DNA from: CAVTWH01 sp963850915
Lineage (GTDB): Bacteria > Actinomycetota > Actinomycetes > Mycobacteriales > Micromonosporaceae
Assembly: GCA_963850915.1 (NCBI GenBank)
Contig: CAWKND010000010.1
Coordinates: 1-64,000 of the forward strand
Direction of reading: 5' to 3'
DNA length: 64,000 nt
In this document: in pieces, positions 43,390 through 52,124 of the stretch
How the letters are laid out: each line of letters opens with the position of its first letter
Position numbering within the stretch: the first letter of the stretch is position 1
Notes under the pieces: model-generated
What the model was told of the DNA's origin: nothing
The model's input: the letters and a program-made list of their open reading frames with translations, nothing else
Database searches by the model: none
Translations under genes and position numbers: made by a program

Positions 43390-44949
43390 CTACGGGAAGC
43401 TGGGGAGGGGCTGGCCGATCAGCGAGCCGTCCAAGGGTGAGCTCGGGGTCGGCGCTGCGGTACCCGGCTTCGAGCCACCGGGCGTCGGGGCGCTGGTGGG
43501 CTTCTCCGCCGACGGGGCCGGGGTGGGCGTACTGCTCGTCGGCGTGGGCGGCGCCGGGCTGGTGGAGACGGCGGTACTGGCCGGCGGCTGGTTTGTCGGG
43601 TTGGCAACCGGGCCGGGGCCACTGAACGCGCCGGTGAGCGCGAGCGCACCCACGCCCAGCAGGCCGAGCAGCACCAGCACCGCGACAGCGACCCCGATCA
43701 GCAGCGGCGCCCGGGACTTGTCCCTGCGCTCGGGTGCGGCGGGCGGCGGGTACCCGACCGAAGTCGGGAAGGCTGGCTGCGGTACCGGCGAACTGGCCCG
43801 CCCGGTGCCCGCAGCGACCGGCGCCGCGACCGGACGCTGCGCGACCGGTGTCGCATTCTGTTGCGGTGCGCCCTGGACGGGAGCGGCCGGGCGAGACGCC
43901 GGCGGCGTGGCGGCGGCGCCGCTCAACGCCAGCGCGATGTTGGTGGGTGGCTCGGTACTGAGCGCCGAGGCACCCGTGTCCCGGCCGGGCATCGGTACCG
44001 CCACCAGCCGCTCGGGCGCCGCTGACTCGGGGTTCTGTCGGGCCGCCGGTACCCAGGCCACCCGCTGCAAACCCAGTACCGGCGCTGTCTCGTCGGCCTC
44101 GCGCAGCCACCAGGTCACCGCGTCCGGGGCCAGCGGAGCGGGCGCGACCAGCCCGGAGAGGCTCGGCAGCAGCGCCCGCAGCTGCCCGGTCAACGCGTGC
44201 GCGGCCGGCCGGTGGTGCGGGTCGAAGGCCAGGCACTGCTGGATCACCGGCCAGAGTGGCTCGGCCAGGCCGGGTGGGGGTACCGGCACGCAGGTCAGGT
44301 GGCGGCGCAGTACCTCCTCGGAGGTACCGCCCCGGTACGCGCTGCGGCCGGTACACAGCTCGAAGAGCACCATGCCCAGGGCGTACACGTCGGCGGCCGG
44401 GCCAGGCGCGTTGCCCAGTACCACCTCGGGCGCAACGTACTCGGGAGTGGCATAGGTGGTCTGCCCCACCTCGCCGATGCGCCGGGCCACCCCGAAGTCG
44501 ACCAGGCGTACCCGGGTGCCGTCGACCGGTACCACGACGTTGCCGGGCTTGATGTCGCCGTGCTGGTACCCCTGCCCGTGCAGGTAGTCCAGGGCGTCGG
44601 CCACGGTGGCCACCACCTCGGCGGCCGCCATCGGTGCCAGTGGACCGCCGGTGCGTACCCGCCGGCGCAGGTCCTCGCCGTTGACCAGGTCGAGTACCAG
44701 CGCGTACCCGTCGGGCTCGGCCAGCAGTTCGCGCAGCCGCAGGATGTTCGGGTGCCGCAGGTGGGCGAGGATCTCCGCCTCGCGCAGGAAGGCGATCACG
44801 CTCTCCGGGTGGGCGGCGGTCTCCGGGCGTAGCCGCTTGACCGCGACCGGCTCGCCGTTGCTGGTGTCGACCGCGTGCACGACGACGCCGATGGCGCCGC
44901 GGGCGATCTCCTCGCCCAACTCGTACCGGCCGGCTCCGATCGCCACCAT
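43390..44949 (-). CDS. Membrane Ser/Thr protein kinase with disordered extracellular tail
   Basis: 519 residues. The kinase domain spans about residues 8-270: glycine loop EIARGAIGVVVHAV, Lys in PVAVKRLRPE, catalytic loop YQHGDIKPGNVVV, DFG in LVDFGVARRIGE, APE in VAPEVVLGN. The catalytic loop has HGD where most have HRD, so it is a non-RD kinase, usually not needing activation-loop phosphorylation. A long Ala/Pro linker leads to one membrane helix (LLIGVAVAVLVLLGLLGVGA) and a Pro/Thr/Ser-rich exterior of about 85 residues. ATG at 44949 after GGGGAGG. Divergent from the helicase-associated gene. Confidence 0.85.
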   Translation of the reverse strand: MVAIGAGRYELGEEIARGAIGVVVHAVDTSNGEPVAVKRLRPETAAHPESVIAFLREAEILAHLRHPNILRLRELLAEPDGYALVLDLVNGEDLRRRVRTGGPLAPMAAAEVVATVADALDYLHGQGYQHGDIKPGNVVVPVDGTRVRLVDFGVARRIGEVGQTTYATPEYVAPEVVLGNAPGPAADVYALGMVLFELCTGRSAYRGGTSEEVLRRHLTCVPVPPPGLAEPLWPVIQQCLAFDPHHRPAAHALTGQLRALLPSLSGLVAPAPLAPDAVTWWLREADETAPVLGLQRVAWVPAARQNPESAAPERLVAVPMPGRDTGASALSTEPPTNIALALSGAAATPPASRPAAPVQGAPQQNATPVAQRPVAAPVAAGTGRASSPVPQPAFPTSVGYPPPAAPERRDKSRAPLLIGVAVAVLVLLGLLGVGALALTGAFSGPGPVANPTNQPPASTAVSTSPAPPTPTSSTPTPAPSAEKPTSAPTPGGSKPGTAAPTPSSPLDGSLIGQPLPSFP

Positions 44950-45110
44950 CGCGCACCTCCCCATCGACGCCGCGGACCGGCGTGCCAGCCTGATCCGCAC
45001 CAGTGACAGTAGGCGGCGACCGCGAGCGGCCGCGCTGTGGCCGGGATCGATGGCACAAATCCGGGAGTGGGCGTTTGACCTGATCGCCACGGTCGGGCAG
45101 ATTGGCCGCC

Positions 45111-47471
45111 GTGACCTCCACGTTGGCCGACTGGCTGGGCTCGCTCGACGCCGAGGGGCTGGCCCGGCTGCTGGCACACCGCCCCGAGACGGCCCGCCCG
45201 CCGCTGCCGCGCAGCCTGCGCGAGCTGGCCGAGCGGCTGGCCTGGCCGACCGGCGCGCAGGCGGCGCTGCATTCGGTACCGCTGCCGGCCACCCAGTTGA
45301 TCGAGGCGATCCTGGGGACGCAGCCGCCCACCCGGGATGCCGTGGCGGAGGCCCTCGGGGTGGACGTGGACGCGCTGGATGCGCCGCTGCGGCCGCTGCT
45401 CGACCGGGCGCTGGTCTGGCCGGACGGGGAGAAGCTGCGGGTACTTACGCCGCTCGCCGAGGCGACCAGCTGGCCACTCGGGCTGGGCCGGTCGGTGGGC
45501 GAGCTGATCGGCCGCTGGCCGGCCGCCGAGCTGGCGGCGCTGGCCAACAACCTGGGGGTACCGGCAGCCGGGCGGCGGGCGGACATGCTGGCCGCGCTGA
45601 CCGGCTGGTACGCCGATGCCGAGCGGGTACGGGTGCTGGTCGCCGGCGCACCGGAGGCGACCGTAAACCTGCTCGCCGAGCTGACCTGGCACGGTCCCGA
45701 GGTGCAGGTACCCGGCCTGCTGCACGGCGGCTCCGCCGAGCGCATCCCCGGCCCGGTCGGCTGGGCGGTACGCCACGGGCTGCTCGTGGTGACCAGTTGG
45801 CACGAGGCGCAGGTACCCCGGGAAGTTGCCCTTGCCCTGCGTGGCCCCGACTGGCGGCCACCGCTGGACCTCGCCCCGCCGGTCGTACCGCTGGTCGCCG
45901 TCGAGCCGGCCGCGGTGTCCCGGGAGGCGACGGCCGCCGCGAGCGCTGCCCTCGACCAGATCGCCGCGGTGGGTGCCGAGTGCGGGCGCACGCCGTTGGC
46001 TGTCCTGAAGACCGGCGGCATCGGCGTCCGCGAGCTGCGCCGGTTGGCCAAGGCCCTGGGCGCCCAGCCGCACGATGTGTCGCTGTGGCTGGAGCTGGCG
46101 CTCGCGGCCGGGCTGCTGGCGCAGGACCCGGAGGGGGTACTGCCCACCCCCGGGTACGACAAGTGGTGCGCCGCCGAGCCGGCCGAGCGGCTGGTCACCA
46201 TCCTCCGCGCCTGGTGGCGGCTGCGGGCGCTGCCGAACTGGCCGGAGCGGGAGGCGCCGCCTGCCGCGCTGCGCGTGGACGGGCTGGGTGCCCTGCTGGT
46301 ACGCGCCCGCCAGGAGGTACTCGGGCTCGCCGCCGGGTACCCGCCCGGCCAGGCCGTCGCCGACCTCGGTGCGCTCGAGTCGGCGGTCGCCTGGCGGCTG
46401 CCGGTACTCCTGGTGGGGCTGGCCCCGATCGCCGAGAACCTCGCCGCACTGTGGCGGGAGGCGCGGCTGCTCGGGCTGGTGGCGCACGACAGCGCCAGCG
46501 ACTTCGGCCGGGCGCTGGCCGCCGGTGACCTGGACGCGCTGCTGGCCACCGCGCGCCAACTCCTCGAAGCCCCCACCGTCACGGCGATCTTCCAGGCCGA
46601 CCTGACCGTGGTGGTACCCGGCAGCCCGGCCGCCGCGCTCGCCGAACTGCTGGACGCCAGCGCCGACCGGGAGGCCCGGGGCGCCGCCTCGACGTGGCGC
46701 TTCACCGCCGGGTCGGTGCGCCGGGCGCTGGACGCGGGGTACGACGCCACCGAGTTGACCGGTGCGCTGGCCGCCGCCGCGGTCGGTGGCGCACTGCCGC
46801 AGGGGCTGACCTACCTGATCGCGGATGCCGCCCGGCGCCACGGCCAGCTGCGGGTACGCGCCGTGCAGTGCGTACTGCACGCCGAGGATCCGGCGCTGCT
46901 GGCCGAAGTGGTGGCCACCCGGAGCCTGGCACCGCTGCGCCTGTCGGTACTCGCGCCGACGGTACTGGGCAGCGCCGGTACGGTCGACGCGACGCTCGCC
47001 GCGCTACGTTCCGCCGGGTACGCCCCGGTGGGCGAGGACTCCGACGGTGCGCCGGTACTCGACCGGCTGCCGCGGCTGCGCGCGCGTACCCCGAAACAGC
47101 TGCGGCGTACCCCACCCGACGATCACCTGGCGCTCGCCAAAGCCTTGCTGGGCAAGGGGAACAACCTGTTCGGCGAGGCGGTCGCGCCGGTGCTGCAGCT
47201 GCGGCGTACCGCGCCCGACTCCCCGACCACCCTGCAGGTGATCGCCGAGCACACGGCGCACCTGCCGCAGCAGGAGCGGCATCTGCTCGCCGAGGCGATC
47301 GACCACGACGAAGAGCTGGAGATCGGCTACCTGGACAGCACGGGCAAGAGCACCCGCCGCGTCATCGAGCAGCTCGAGCTGGACGGCGACTCGATCGTGG
47401 CCTGGTGCAGGCTGCGCGACGACGAACGCCGCTTCCTGCTCGCCCGGATCACCTCGGTCGAAGCGGTCTGA
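45111..47471 (+). CDS. Helicase-associated (Helicase_C_3 / XPB-accessory) protein
   Basis: 786 residues, soluble, rich in Ala/Leu. Opening TSTLADWLGSLDAEGLARLL and LAWPTGAQAALHSVPLPATQ and the C-terminal EAIDHDEELEIGYLDSTGKS with TRRVIEQLELDGDSIVAWCR (a WYL-like beta unit) are typical of the actinobacterial protein encoded beside the XPB/ERCC3 helicase (Rv0862c type). No Walker motifs, so it is not itself a helicase. The helicase gene is not adjacent here. GTG start at 45111; a TTG at 45102 is possible. The C-terminal beta unit may bind nucleic acid or ligands. Confidence 0.75.
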   Translation: MTSTLADWLGSLDAEGLARLLAHRPETARPPLPRSLRELAERLAWPTGAQAALHSVPLPATQLIEAILGTQPPTRDAVAEALGVDVDALDAPLRPLLDRALVWPDGEKLRVLTPLAEATSWPLGLGRSVGELIGRWPAAELAALANNLGVPAAGRRADMLAALTGWYADAERVRVLVAGAPEATVNLLAELTWHGPEVQVPGLLHGGSAERIPGPVGWAVRHGLLVVTSWHEAQVPREVALALRGPDWRPPLDLAPPVVPLVAVEPAAVSREATAAASAALDQIAAVGAECGRTPLAVLKTGGIGVRELRRLAKALGAQPHDVSLWLELALAAGLLAQDPEGVLPTPGYDKWCAAEPAERLVTILRAWWRLRALPNWPEREAPPAALRVDGLGALLVRARQEVLGLAAGYPPGQAVADLGALESAVAWRLPVLLVGLAPIAENLAALWREARLLGLVAHDSASDFGRALAAGDLDALLATARQLLEAPTVTAIFQADLTVVVPGSPAAALAELLDASADREARGAASTWRFTAGSVRRALDAGYDATELTGALAAAAVGGALPQGLTYLIADAARRHGQLRVRAVQCVLHAEDPALLAEVVATRSLAPLRLSVLAPTVLGSAGTVDATLAALRSAGYAPVGEDSDGAPVLDRLPRLRARTPKQLRRTPPDDHLALAKALLGKGNNLFGEAVAPVLQLRRTAPDSPTTLQVIAEHTAHLPQQERHLLAEAIDHDEELEIGYLDSTGKSTRRVIEQLELDGDSIVAWCRLRDDERRFLLARITSVEAV

Positions 47472-47486
47472 CGCCGGGCCGTTGCC

Positions 47487-47563
47487 GGCCTCGGCGCGCG
47501 TGGCCTCAGCGCGCGTGGCCTCAGCGCGCGTGGCCTCAGCGCGCGTGGCCTCAGCGCGCGTGG
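47487..47563. repeat. 15-bp tandem repeat, about five copies
   Basis: Unit GCGCGCGTGGCCTCA, four perfect copies from 47494 plus a partial copy on each side. It fills the gap between two convergent genes and includes the stop codon of the dehydrogenase (TGA at 47551-47553 on the minus strand). Copy number is likely to vary among strains. Confidence 0.9.
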
Positions 47564-48534
47564 TCCAGCACGATCTTGCCGAAGACGTCGCCGGCAGCGA
47601 GCTTGCCGAATGCCTGCTCCACTTCGGTGAAGCCGAAGACCGAGTCGACCACCGGCCGGATGCCGCGATCCGCGCAGAGCTGGGCGAGGGCGGCCAGTTC
47701 ATCCCGGGTACCCATGGTGGAGCCGACGATCTCCAGCTGCAGGAAGAACACCCGACGCAGGTCAACGCTTGCCACGTTCCCACCGGTCGACCCGCAGACC
47801 ACGATCCGGCCGCCCTGGGTCGCGCACTTCAGCGAGTGCTCCAGCGTCGGCGCGCCGACCGTCTCGATGACCACGTCCACCCGCTCTGGCAGCCGGGCAC
47901 CCGGCTCGACGGCGGTCGCGCCCAGCGCGTCGACCCGCTCCCGCTTGGCCGGGTCCCGGCTGGTGACGTAGACCCGGGCGCCGAGCGCCAGGGCCAGTAC
48001 CGTCGCCGCGGTGGCCACCCCACCCCCGGCCCCCTGTACCAGTACCGAACCGTGCTCCGGCAGCCGCCCGCGTACGGTCAGCATCCGGTACGCCGTCAAC
48101 CACGCGGTCGGCAGGCACGCGGCGTCCACAAAGGACAGTGCGGCCGGCTTGGGTACCAGGTTGCGCCGGGGTACCGCCACCTGATCGGCCAGCGTCCCCG
48201 GGTACCGCTCCGACAGCAGCGTGCGCTTCGGATCCATGGTCTCGTCCGGATCACTCCCGGCAGTCGCAGCCGGGTCGCCGATGACCGCGTGCACGATGAC
48301 CTCGTTGCCGTCCGGGTCCACGCCGGCCGCGTCGTTACCGAGGATCATCGGCAGCTGGTCGGCGCGCAGCCCGACGCCGCGCAGTGACCACAGGTCGTGG
48401 TGGTTGAGCGCGCTGGCCCGGACCGTCACGGTCACCCAGTCGTCGGCCGGGTGTACCGGCTCGGGCTGCTCTCCGAACACCAGCCCGGCCAGCGGGTTCT
48501 CCGGATCCAGTGACTCGGCGTAGGCAGCGCGCAT
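47551..48534 (-). CDS. Zinc-type alcohol dehydrogenase / quinone oxidoreductase-like MDR protein
   Basis: 327 residues. GroES-like N-terminal part with NHHDLWSLRGVGLR and ILGNDAAGVDPDGNEVIVHA, then a Rossmann domain with GSVLVQGAGGGVATAATVLA (NADPH loop) and IVVCGSTGGNVASVDLRRVF. The usual catalytic Cys of zinc alcohol dehydrogenases is not seen, so it is closer to NADPH quinone oxidoreductases. Substrate unknown. Its last codons and stop lie in the 15-bp tandem repeat. Starts with MRAAYAESLDPENPLAGLVF. Confidence 0.8.
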   Translation of the reverse strand: MRAAYAESLDPENPLAGLVFGEQPEPVHPADDWVTVTVRASALNHHDLWSLRGVGLRADQLPMILGNDAAGVDPDGNEVIVHAVIGDPAATAGSDPDETMDPKRTLLSERYPGTLADQVAVPRRNLVPKPAALSFVDAACLPTAWLTAYRMLTVRGRLPEHGSVLVQGAGGGVATAATVLALALGARVYVTSRDPAKRERVDALGATAVEPGARLPERVDVVIETVGAPTLEHSLKCATQGGRIVVCGSTGGNVASVDLRRVFFLQLEIVGSTMGTRDELAALAQLCADRGIRPVVDSVFGFTEVEQAFGKLAAGDVFGKIVLDHAR

Positions 48535-48594
48535 CCCGGCACGCTAACACCGCCCTCCCGCCCACACGGGTAACGCCGGTCACTCCCGAACACG

Positions 48595-48650
48595 GATCTT
48601 GCGCGGAGCGGCCCTACCACCGCGTGGATAAGGCCGCTCCGCGCAAGATC
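48595..48650. terminator. GATC-bounded 19-bp hairpin
   Basis: GATCTTGCGCGGAGCGGCC, loop of 18 nt, GGCCGCTCCGCGCAAGATC. Nearly the same stem sequence as 43315-43370. It lies between two minus-strand genes, after malic enzyme and before the dehydrogenase start. Confidence 0.7.
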
Positions 48651-48673
48651 GCGAATCGCCCGCCCGCACGTCG

Positions 48674-48723
48674 TGATCGCGAAGAGTTTTGGGGGTCAGG
48701 GCACCCAAAACTCTTCGCGATCA
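48674..48723. terminator. GATC-containing 20-bp hairpin
   Basis: TGATCGCGAAGAGTTTTGGG, loop GGTCAGGGCA, CCCAAAACTCTTCGCGATCA. Perfect 20-bp stem about 100 nt after the malic enzyme stop. The T/A tract within the stem makes it a plausible intrinsic terminator in either direction. Confidence 0.7.
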
Positions 48724-48821
48724 TGGCGGTCTCCGCGGGAGGAGCTGCCCGACCGCTCCGCGCGAGAGGATCGCCCGACCGGATGCGCCGGGTAGGCCGA
48801 TCACCACGCGCGGGTGCCAGC

Positions 48822-49997
48822 TCAGGGTCGGATCACGCCGTCCCGGCGGGCCGCCTCCGCCACTGCGGCGGCAACAGCCGGCGCGACCCGGGGGTCGAGT
48901 GGGCTCGGCACGATCGCGTCGGCGCGCAGGTCGTCGGCGACCAGGGCGGCGATGGCCTCGGCGGCGGCCAGCTTCATCCCGTCGGTCACCGTGGTCGCCT
49001 TCGCGTCCAGCGCGCCACGGAAGATGCCGGGGAAGGCCAGTACGTTGTTGATCTGGTTGGGGAAGTCGCTGCGCCCGGTGGCGACCACGGCGGCGTACCG
49101 GGCGGCCACCTCGGGGTGTACCTCCGGAGTGGGGTTGGCCAGCGCGAACACGATTCCGCCGGGCGCCATGCCGGCCACCGCGTCCTCGGGGATGCTGCCA
49201 CCGGACACCCCGACGAGTACGTCCGCCCCGCGCAGCGCCTCGGCGATACCGCCGGTACGCCCACCCGCGTTGGTGATCCCGGCCAGGTGCTGCTTGGTAC
49301 CGGAGAGGCCGGCCCGGTCGCCGTGGATGATGCCCTGCGAGTCGCAGACGATCACGTCGCCCGCGGTGACTCCGCCGGTGATCAGCATGCCGGTCACGGC
49401 CACCCCGGCGGCGCCCGCGCCACTGACCACGACGCGCAGCTCGCAGAGCTTGCGATCCAGCAGCGCGGCCGCGTTGCGCAGCGCGGCGAGTACGACCACG
49501 GCCGTACCGTGCTGGTCGTCGTGGAAGACCGGGATGGGCAGCGCCCGGTCCAGCCGGCGCTCGATCTCGAAGCAGCGCGGGGCGGAGATGTCCTCCAGGT
49601 TGATCCCGCCGAAGGACGGCGCGAGCGCGGTGACCGTGGCGATGATCTCCTCGACGTCCTGGGTGGCCAGGCAGATCGGCACCGCATCCACCCCGCCGAA
49701 CTGCTTGAACAGCACGGCTTTGCCCTCCATCACCGGCATCGCGGCGCGTGGCCCGATGTTGCCCAGGCCGAGTACGGCCGAGCCGTCGGAGACGATGGCC
49801 ACCGTGTTGCCGACCCAGGTGTAGCTGTGCACCAGCTCCGGGTCGGCCGCGATGGCCTCGCAGACCAGGGCGACGCCCGGGGTGTACGCCAGGGAGAGGT
49901 CCTCCCGGGAAGCGAGCGGAACGGTCGGCGCGATCGCCATCTTGCCGCCCCGATGGAGCGCGAAAACCTCGTCCCGAAAAGACACCTGGAAAGACAT
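48822..49997 (-). CDS. NAD(P)-dependent malic enzyme
   Basis: 391 residues. Converts malate to pyruvate with CO2 release, in the cytosol. The malic N-domain has LAYTPGVALVCEAIAADPEL, NTVAIVSDGSAVLGLGNIGP and MEGKAVLFKQFGGVDAVPIC (catalytic Lys region), plus PVFHDDQHGTAVVVLAALRN, the metal-binding motif. The NAD domain has VVVSGAGAAGVAVTGMLI, and FALANPTPEVHPE is the usual late motif. No phosphotransacetylase extension. ATG at 49997; longer upstream frames lack family similarity. Positions 49998-50262 show no gene. Confidence 0.92.
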   Translation of the reverse strand: MSFQVSFRDEVFALHRGGKMAIAPTVPLASREDLSLAYTPGVALVCEAIAADPELVHSYTWVGNTVAIVSDGSAVLGLGNIGPRAAMPVMEGKAVLFKQFGGVDAVPICLATQDVEEIIATVTALAPSFGGINLEDISAPRCFEIERRLDRALPIPVFHDDQHGTAVVVLAALRNAAALLDRKLCELRVVVSGAGAAGVAVTGMLITGGVTAGDVIVCDSQGIIHGDRAGLSGTKQHLAGITNAGGRTGGIAEALRGADVLVGVSGGSIPEDAVAGMAPGGIVFALANPTPEVHPEVAARYAAVVATGRSDFPNQINNVLAFPGIFRGALDAKATTVTDGMKLAAAEAIAALVADDLRADAIVPSPLDPRVAPAVAAAVAEAARRDGVIRP

Positions 49998-50262
49998 CAG
50001 AACACCCCTAAAGCGACGCTGCTTCGACGGTCTGGAACTCGAAGGTGACGGCTCATCGTCCCGCGAGAGGACGGGACGGAGAGAACAAAGATCAGGTGCG
50101 CCGGAGCCGGCGCCGCGGTGGTCCGGCGGCATCGGGTCCGGGAAGCTCGGGGGTCACCCGGAAGAAGGCTGAGCATAGTGCCGGGCAAGCCGGATGCGGC
50201 CGGTCCCGGCCCGAAGTGAGCAGTTTCACCGCACCGGGGGTACCCCTGGCAGGTGGCCCTCG

Positions 50263-50601
50263 TCAGCGCACCGGGGGTACCCGGGAAAGCCGTGGCCACC
50301 AGCGCAGCAGCACCCGACCGACCACCTCGGCCGGCCCGTAGCGGCGGGAATCGGCGGACAGCTCGGCGTTGTCCCCCTCGACCCACCACCCACCCTCGAC
50401 CCGGCGCACCGCGCGCTTCACGAACAGCCCACCGGCCCCCGGAAGGTCGTGCCCCGGAAACCGGCACACCACCACGTCCCCCGGGCGTACCCGCCGGGTG
50501 CGCCGGACCAGGATGGCGTCCCCGTCGCGCAGCGCCGGCGCCATCGACGCCTCGTTGACCAAGGCTGTGAACAGCGGCGCGGTGAACAGTGGGTGGTACA
50601 C
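50263..50601 (-). CDS. sodX: Nickel-type SOD maturation protease (S26 signal peptidase-like)
   Basis: 112 residues from the GTG at 50601. NEASMAPALRDGDAILVRRT contains the S26 Ser nucleophile, LFVKRAVRRVEGGWWVEGDN the Lys of the Ser-Lys dyad, and SADSRRYGPAEVVGRVLLRW the last S26 motif. No membrane helix, unlike true signal peptidases. The neighbouring divergent gene is sodN, whose product needs proteolytic removal of an N-terminal propeptide so that His1 can bind nickel; the protease encoded beside sodN does this in related bacteria. A longer frame to 50709 exists but would overlap the sodN start. Confidence 0.88.
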   Translation of the reverse strand: MYHPLFTAPLFTALVNEASMAPALRDGDAILVRRTRRVRPGDVVVCRFPGHDLPGAGGLFVKRAVRRVEGGWWVEGDNAELSADSRRYGPAEVVGRVLLRWWPRLSRVPPVR

Positions 50602-50635
50602 CGGTCGGCCTTCCAGGCGCAGGAGTAGGGTCGAA

Positions 50636-50651
50636 ATCGCTTGTAAGCGAT
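50636..50651. promoter_or_regulatory. 16-bp perfect palindrome in the sodX-sodN intergenic region
   Basis: ATCGCTT-GT-AAGCGAT. It lies 27 nt before sodN and 35 nt before sodX, just after a TAGGGT that can serve as a -10 box. The position is right for a metal-responsive repressor such as Nur, but the sequence does not obviously match the published Streptomyces Nur box. Confidence 0.5.
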
Positions 50652-50677
50652 CATCGCAAAGTCCCAGGAGGATCCAG

Positions 50678-51082
50678 ATGCGACTGCCACGCTTCCTGAC
50701 TCCCCGCACCGTCGTTCGCGCACACTGCGACCTTCCGTGCGGTGTCTACGACCCGGCGCAGGCCAAGATCGAAGCGCAATCGGTCAAGGCGATCTGCGAG
50801 AAGTACCAGGCGAACACGGACGCGGAGTTCCGTACCCGCGCACTGATCATCAAGGAGCAGCGGTCCGAGCTGGTCAAGCACCACCTCTGGGTACTGTGGA
50901 CCGACTACTTCAAGCCGGCCCACTTCGAGAAGTACCCCGAGCTGCACCAGCTGTTCAACGAGGCGACCAAGCTCGCGGGTGCCAGTGGCGCCAAGGGCTC
51001 GGCCGACCCGGCGACGGCGCAGTTGCTGCTTGACAAGATCGAGGAGATCTCCAAGATCTTCTGGGAGACCAAGCAGGCGTGA
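50678..51082 (+). CDS. sodN: Nickel-containing superoxide dismutase
   Basis: 134 residues; about 119 after processing. The propeptide MRLPRFLTPRTVVRA is followed by HCDLPCGVYDPAQA, the nickel hook, in which His1, Cys2 and Cys6 of the mature protein hold nickel. The rest is a four-helix bundle (ARIEAQ-like start, HHLWVLWTDYFKPAHFEKYP late). Disproportionates superoxide in the cytosol as a hexamer. Strong ribosome site AGGAGG with 6-nt spacing. The stop overlaps the GNAT start by 4 nt. Confidence 0.97.
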   Translation: MRLPRFLTPRTVVRAHCDLPCGVYDPAQAKIEAQSVKAICEKYQANTDAEFRTRALIIKEQRSELVKHHLWVLWTDYFKPAHFEKYPELHQLFNEATKLAGASGAKGSADPATAQLLLDKIEEISKIFWETKQA

Positions 51083-51603
51083 GCCCTGATCCGAGCGTGG
51101 CGATCCGGCCGGTACGTCCTGAGGATGTACCGGCCGTCGTCGCCATGGTGCACGAGCTGGCCGACTTCGAGAAGGCCAGTGACCAGTGCACGCTCACCGA
51201 GGAGCAGCTGCACGCGGCGCTGTTCGCCCCGACCGCGGCGCTGTTCGGTCACGTGGCGGAGGCCGGCGGCCAGCTCACCGGGGTGGCGCTGTGGTTCCTC
51301 AACTTCTCCACCTGGGAAGGCGTCCACGGGATCTACCTGGAGGACCTCTACGTCCGCCCGGCCGCCCGCGGCTCGGGTACCGGCCGGGCCCTGCTCGCCG
51401 CCCTCGCCCAGGTCTGCGTACAGCGGGGCTACAAGCGCCTGGACTGGTGGGTACTGGACTGGAACCCGGCCCGCGACTTCTACCACCGCATCGGCGCCAG
51501 CGCGCTGGACGAGTGGATCCCGTACCGGCTGGCCGGCCCGGGCCTGCTCCAGCTGGCCACCGAAGGCTCCATGCCCGCCGACGAGCCGCCAGCCACGAGC
51601 TGA
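51079..51603 (+). CDS. GNAT family N-acetyltransferase
   Basis: 174 residues. VAIRPVRPEDVPAVVAMVHE is the usual start, IYLEDLYVRPAARGSGTGRA the acetyl-CoA loop (R-x-x-G-x-G/A pattern), and LDWWVLDWNPARDFYHRIGA the C-terminal motif, matching the spermidine/diamine acetyltransferase-like subgroup. GTG start overlapping sodN TGA, so it is expressed with the SOD. Substrate unknown. Confidence 0.85.
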   Translation: MSPDPSVAIRPVRPEDVPAVVAMVHELADFEKASDQCTLTEEQLHAALFAPTAALFGHVAEAGGQLTGVALWFLNFSTWEGVHGIYLEDLYVRPAARGSGTGRALLAALAQVCVQRGYKRLDWWVLDWNPARDFYHRIGASALDEWIPYRLAGPGLLQLATEGSMPADEPPATS

Positions 51604-51708
51604 GCCTGGTCTCCGCTGCCACGCGGGCCCGCTGCCAATTCGGTATAGAAGGCGACTCTGCCGGGCGGGCACCCACCGCCTAGAGTCATTGCGGGGGGTG
51701 GCTCGGGG

Positions 51709-52119
51709 GTGACCGCATTGATACCGGACGCGGCGGAGACGCGACGTGGCGACGTTGTGGTGCTCGTCGTCCCCGCTGACGGTGGCTACCTCTCGGTACT
51801 GCGCACCGCCACGGCGGGCCTCGCCGCCCGGCTGAAGTTCAGCCTCGAGGAGATCGAGGACCTGCGCATCGCGGTCGACGAGGCGTGCGCCATGCTGATC
51901 AACCTCGTGGGTACCCGCACCGAGGTGACCTGCCAGTTCGACATGACGGTGGACGCGGTCACCGTCTCCGTGTCGGTACCGGTCTCCCGTCAGGTGGCGC
52001 TGCCCGGCGAGGGTTCGTTCTCCTGGCAGGTACTCAGCGCGCTGGCCGGTGAGGTGGCTGCCGAGGCGGGCGCCGACCAGTTGACCATCCGGCTCACCAA
52101 GCGCCGCGCCCCCGCCTGA
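51709..52119 (+). CDS. RsbW-type anti-sigma factor / Ser kinase homologue
   Basis: 136 residues, GTG start. FSLEEIEDLRIAVDEACAML is the N box of the GHKL ATPase used by RsbW/SpoIIAB proteins; the end GADQLTIRLTKRR is typical. The second glycine box is short. In mycobacteria and streptomyces such genes precede sigF-type sigma genes; here the next genes are not a sigma factor or an anti-anti-sigma protein, so its partner must be elsewhere. Confidence 0.75.
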   Translation: MTALIPDAAETRRGDVVVLVVPADGGYLSVLRTATAGLAARLKFSLEEIEDLRIAVDEACAMLINLVGTRTEVTCQFDMTVDAVTVSVSVPVSRQVALPGEGSFSWQVLSALAGEVAAEAGADQLTIRLTKRRAPA

Positions 52120-52124
52120 CGGCG

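Noticed and set aside
42068..46750. A 1560-codon open frame on the minus strand
   Set aside because: It runs antisense to or out of frame with the sugar kinase, the Ser/Thr kinase and the helicase-associated gene, and its translation is low-complexity Arg/Ser/Ala. It is a by-product of very high GC content.
51709..52119. Complete sigma-factor regulatory unit
   Set aside because: Only the RsbW-like protein is present; neighbours are GNAT, a membrane protein and a lipid kinase, with no sigma or anti-anti-sigma gene.
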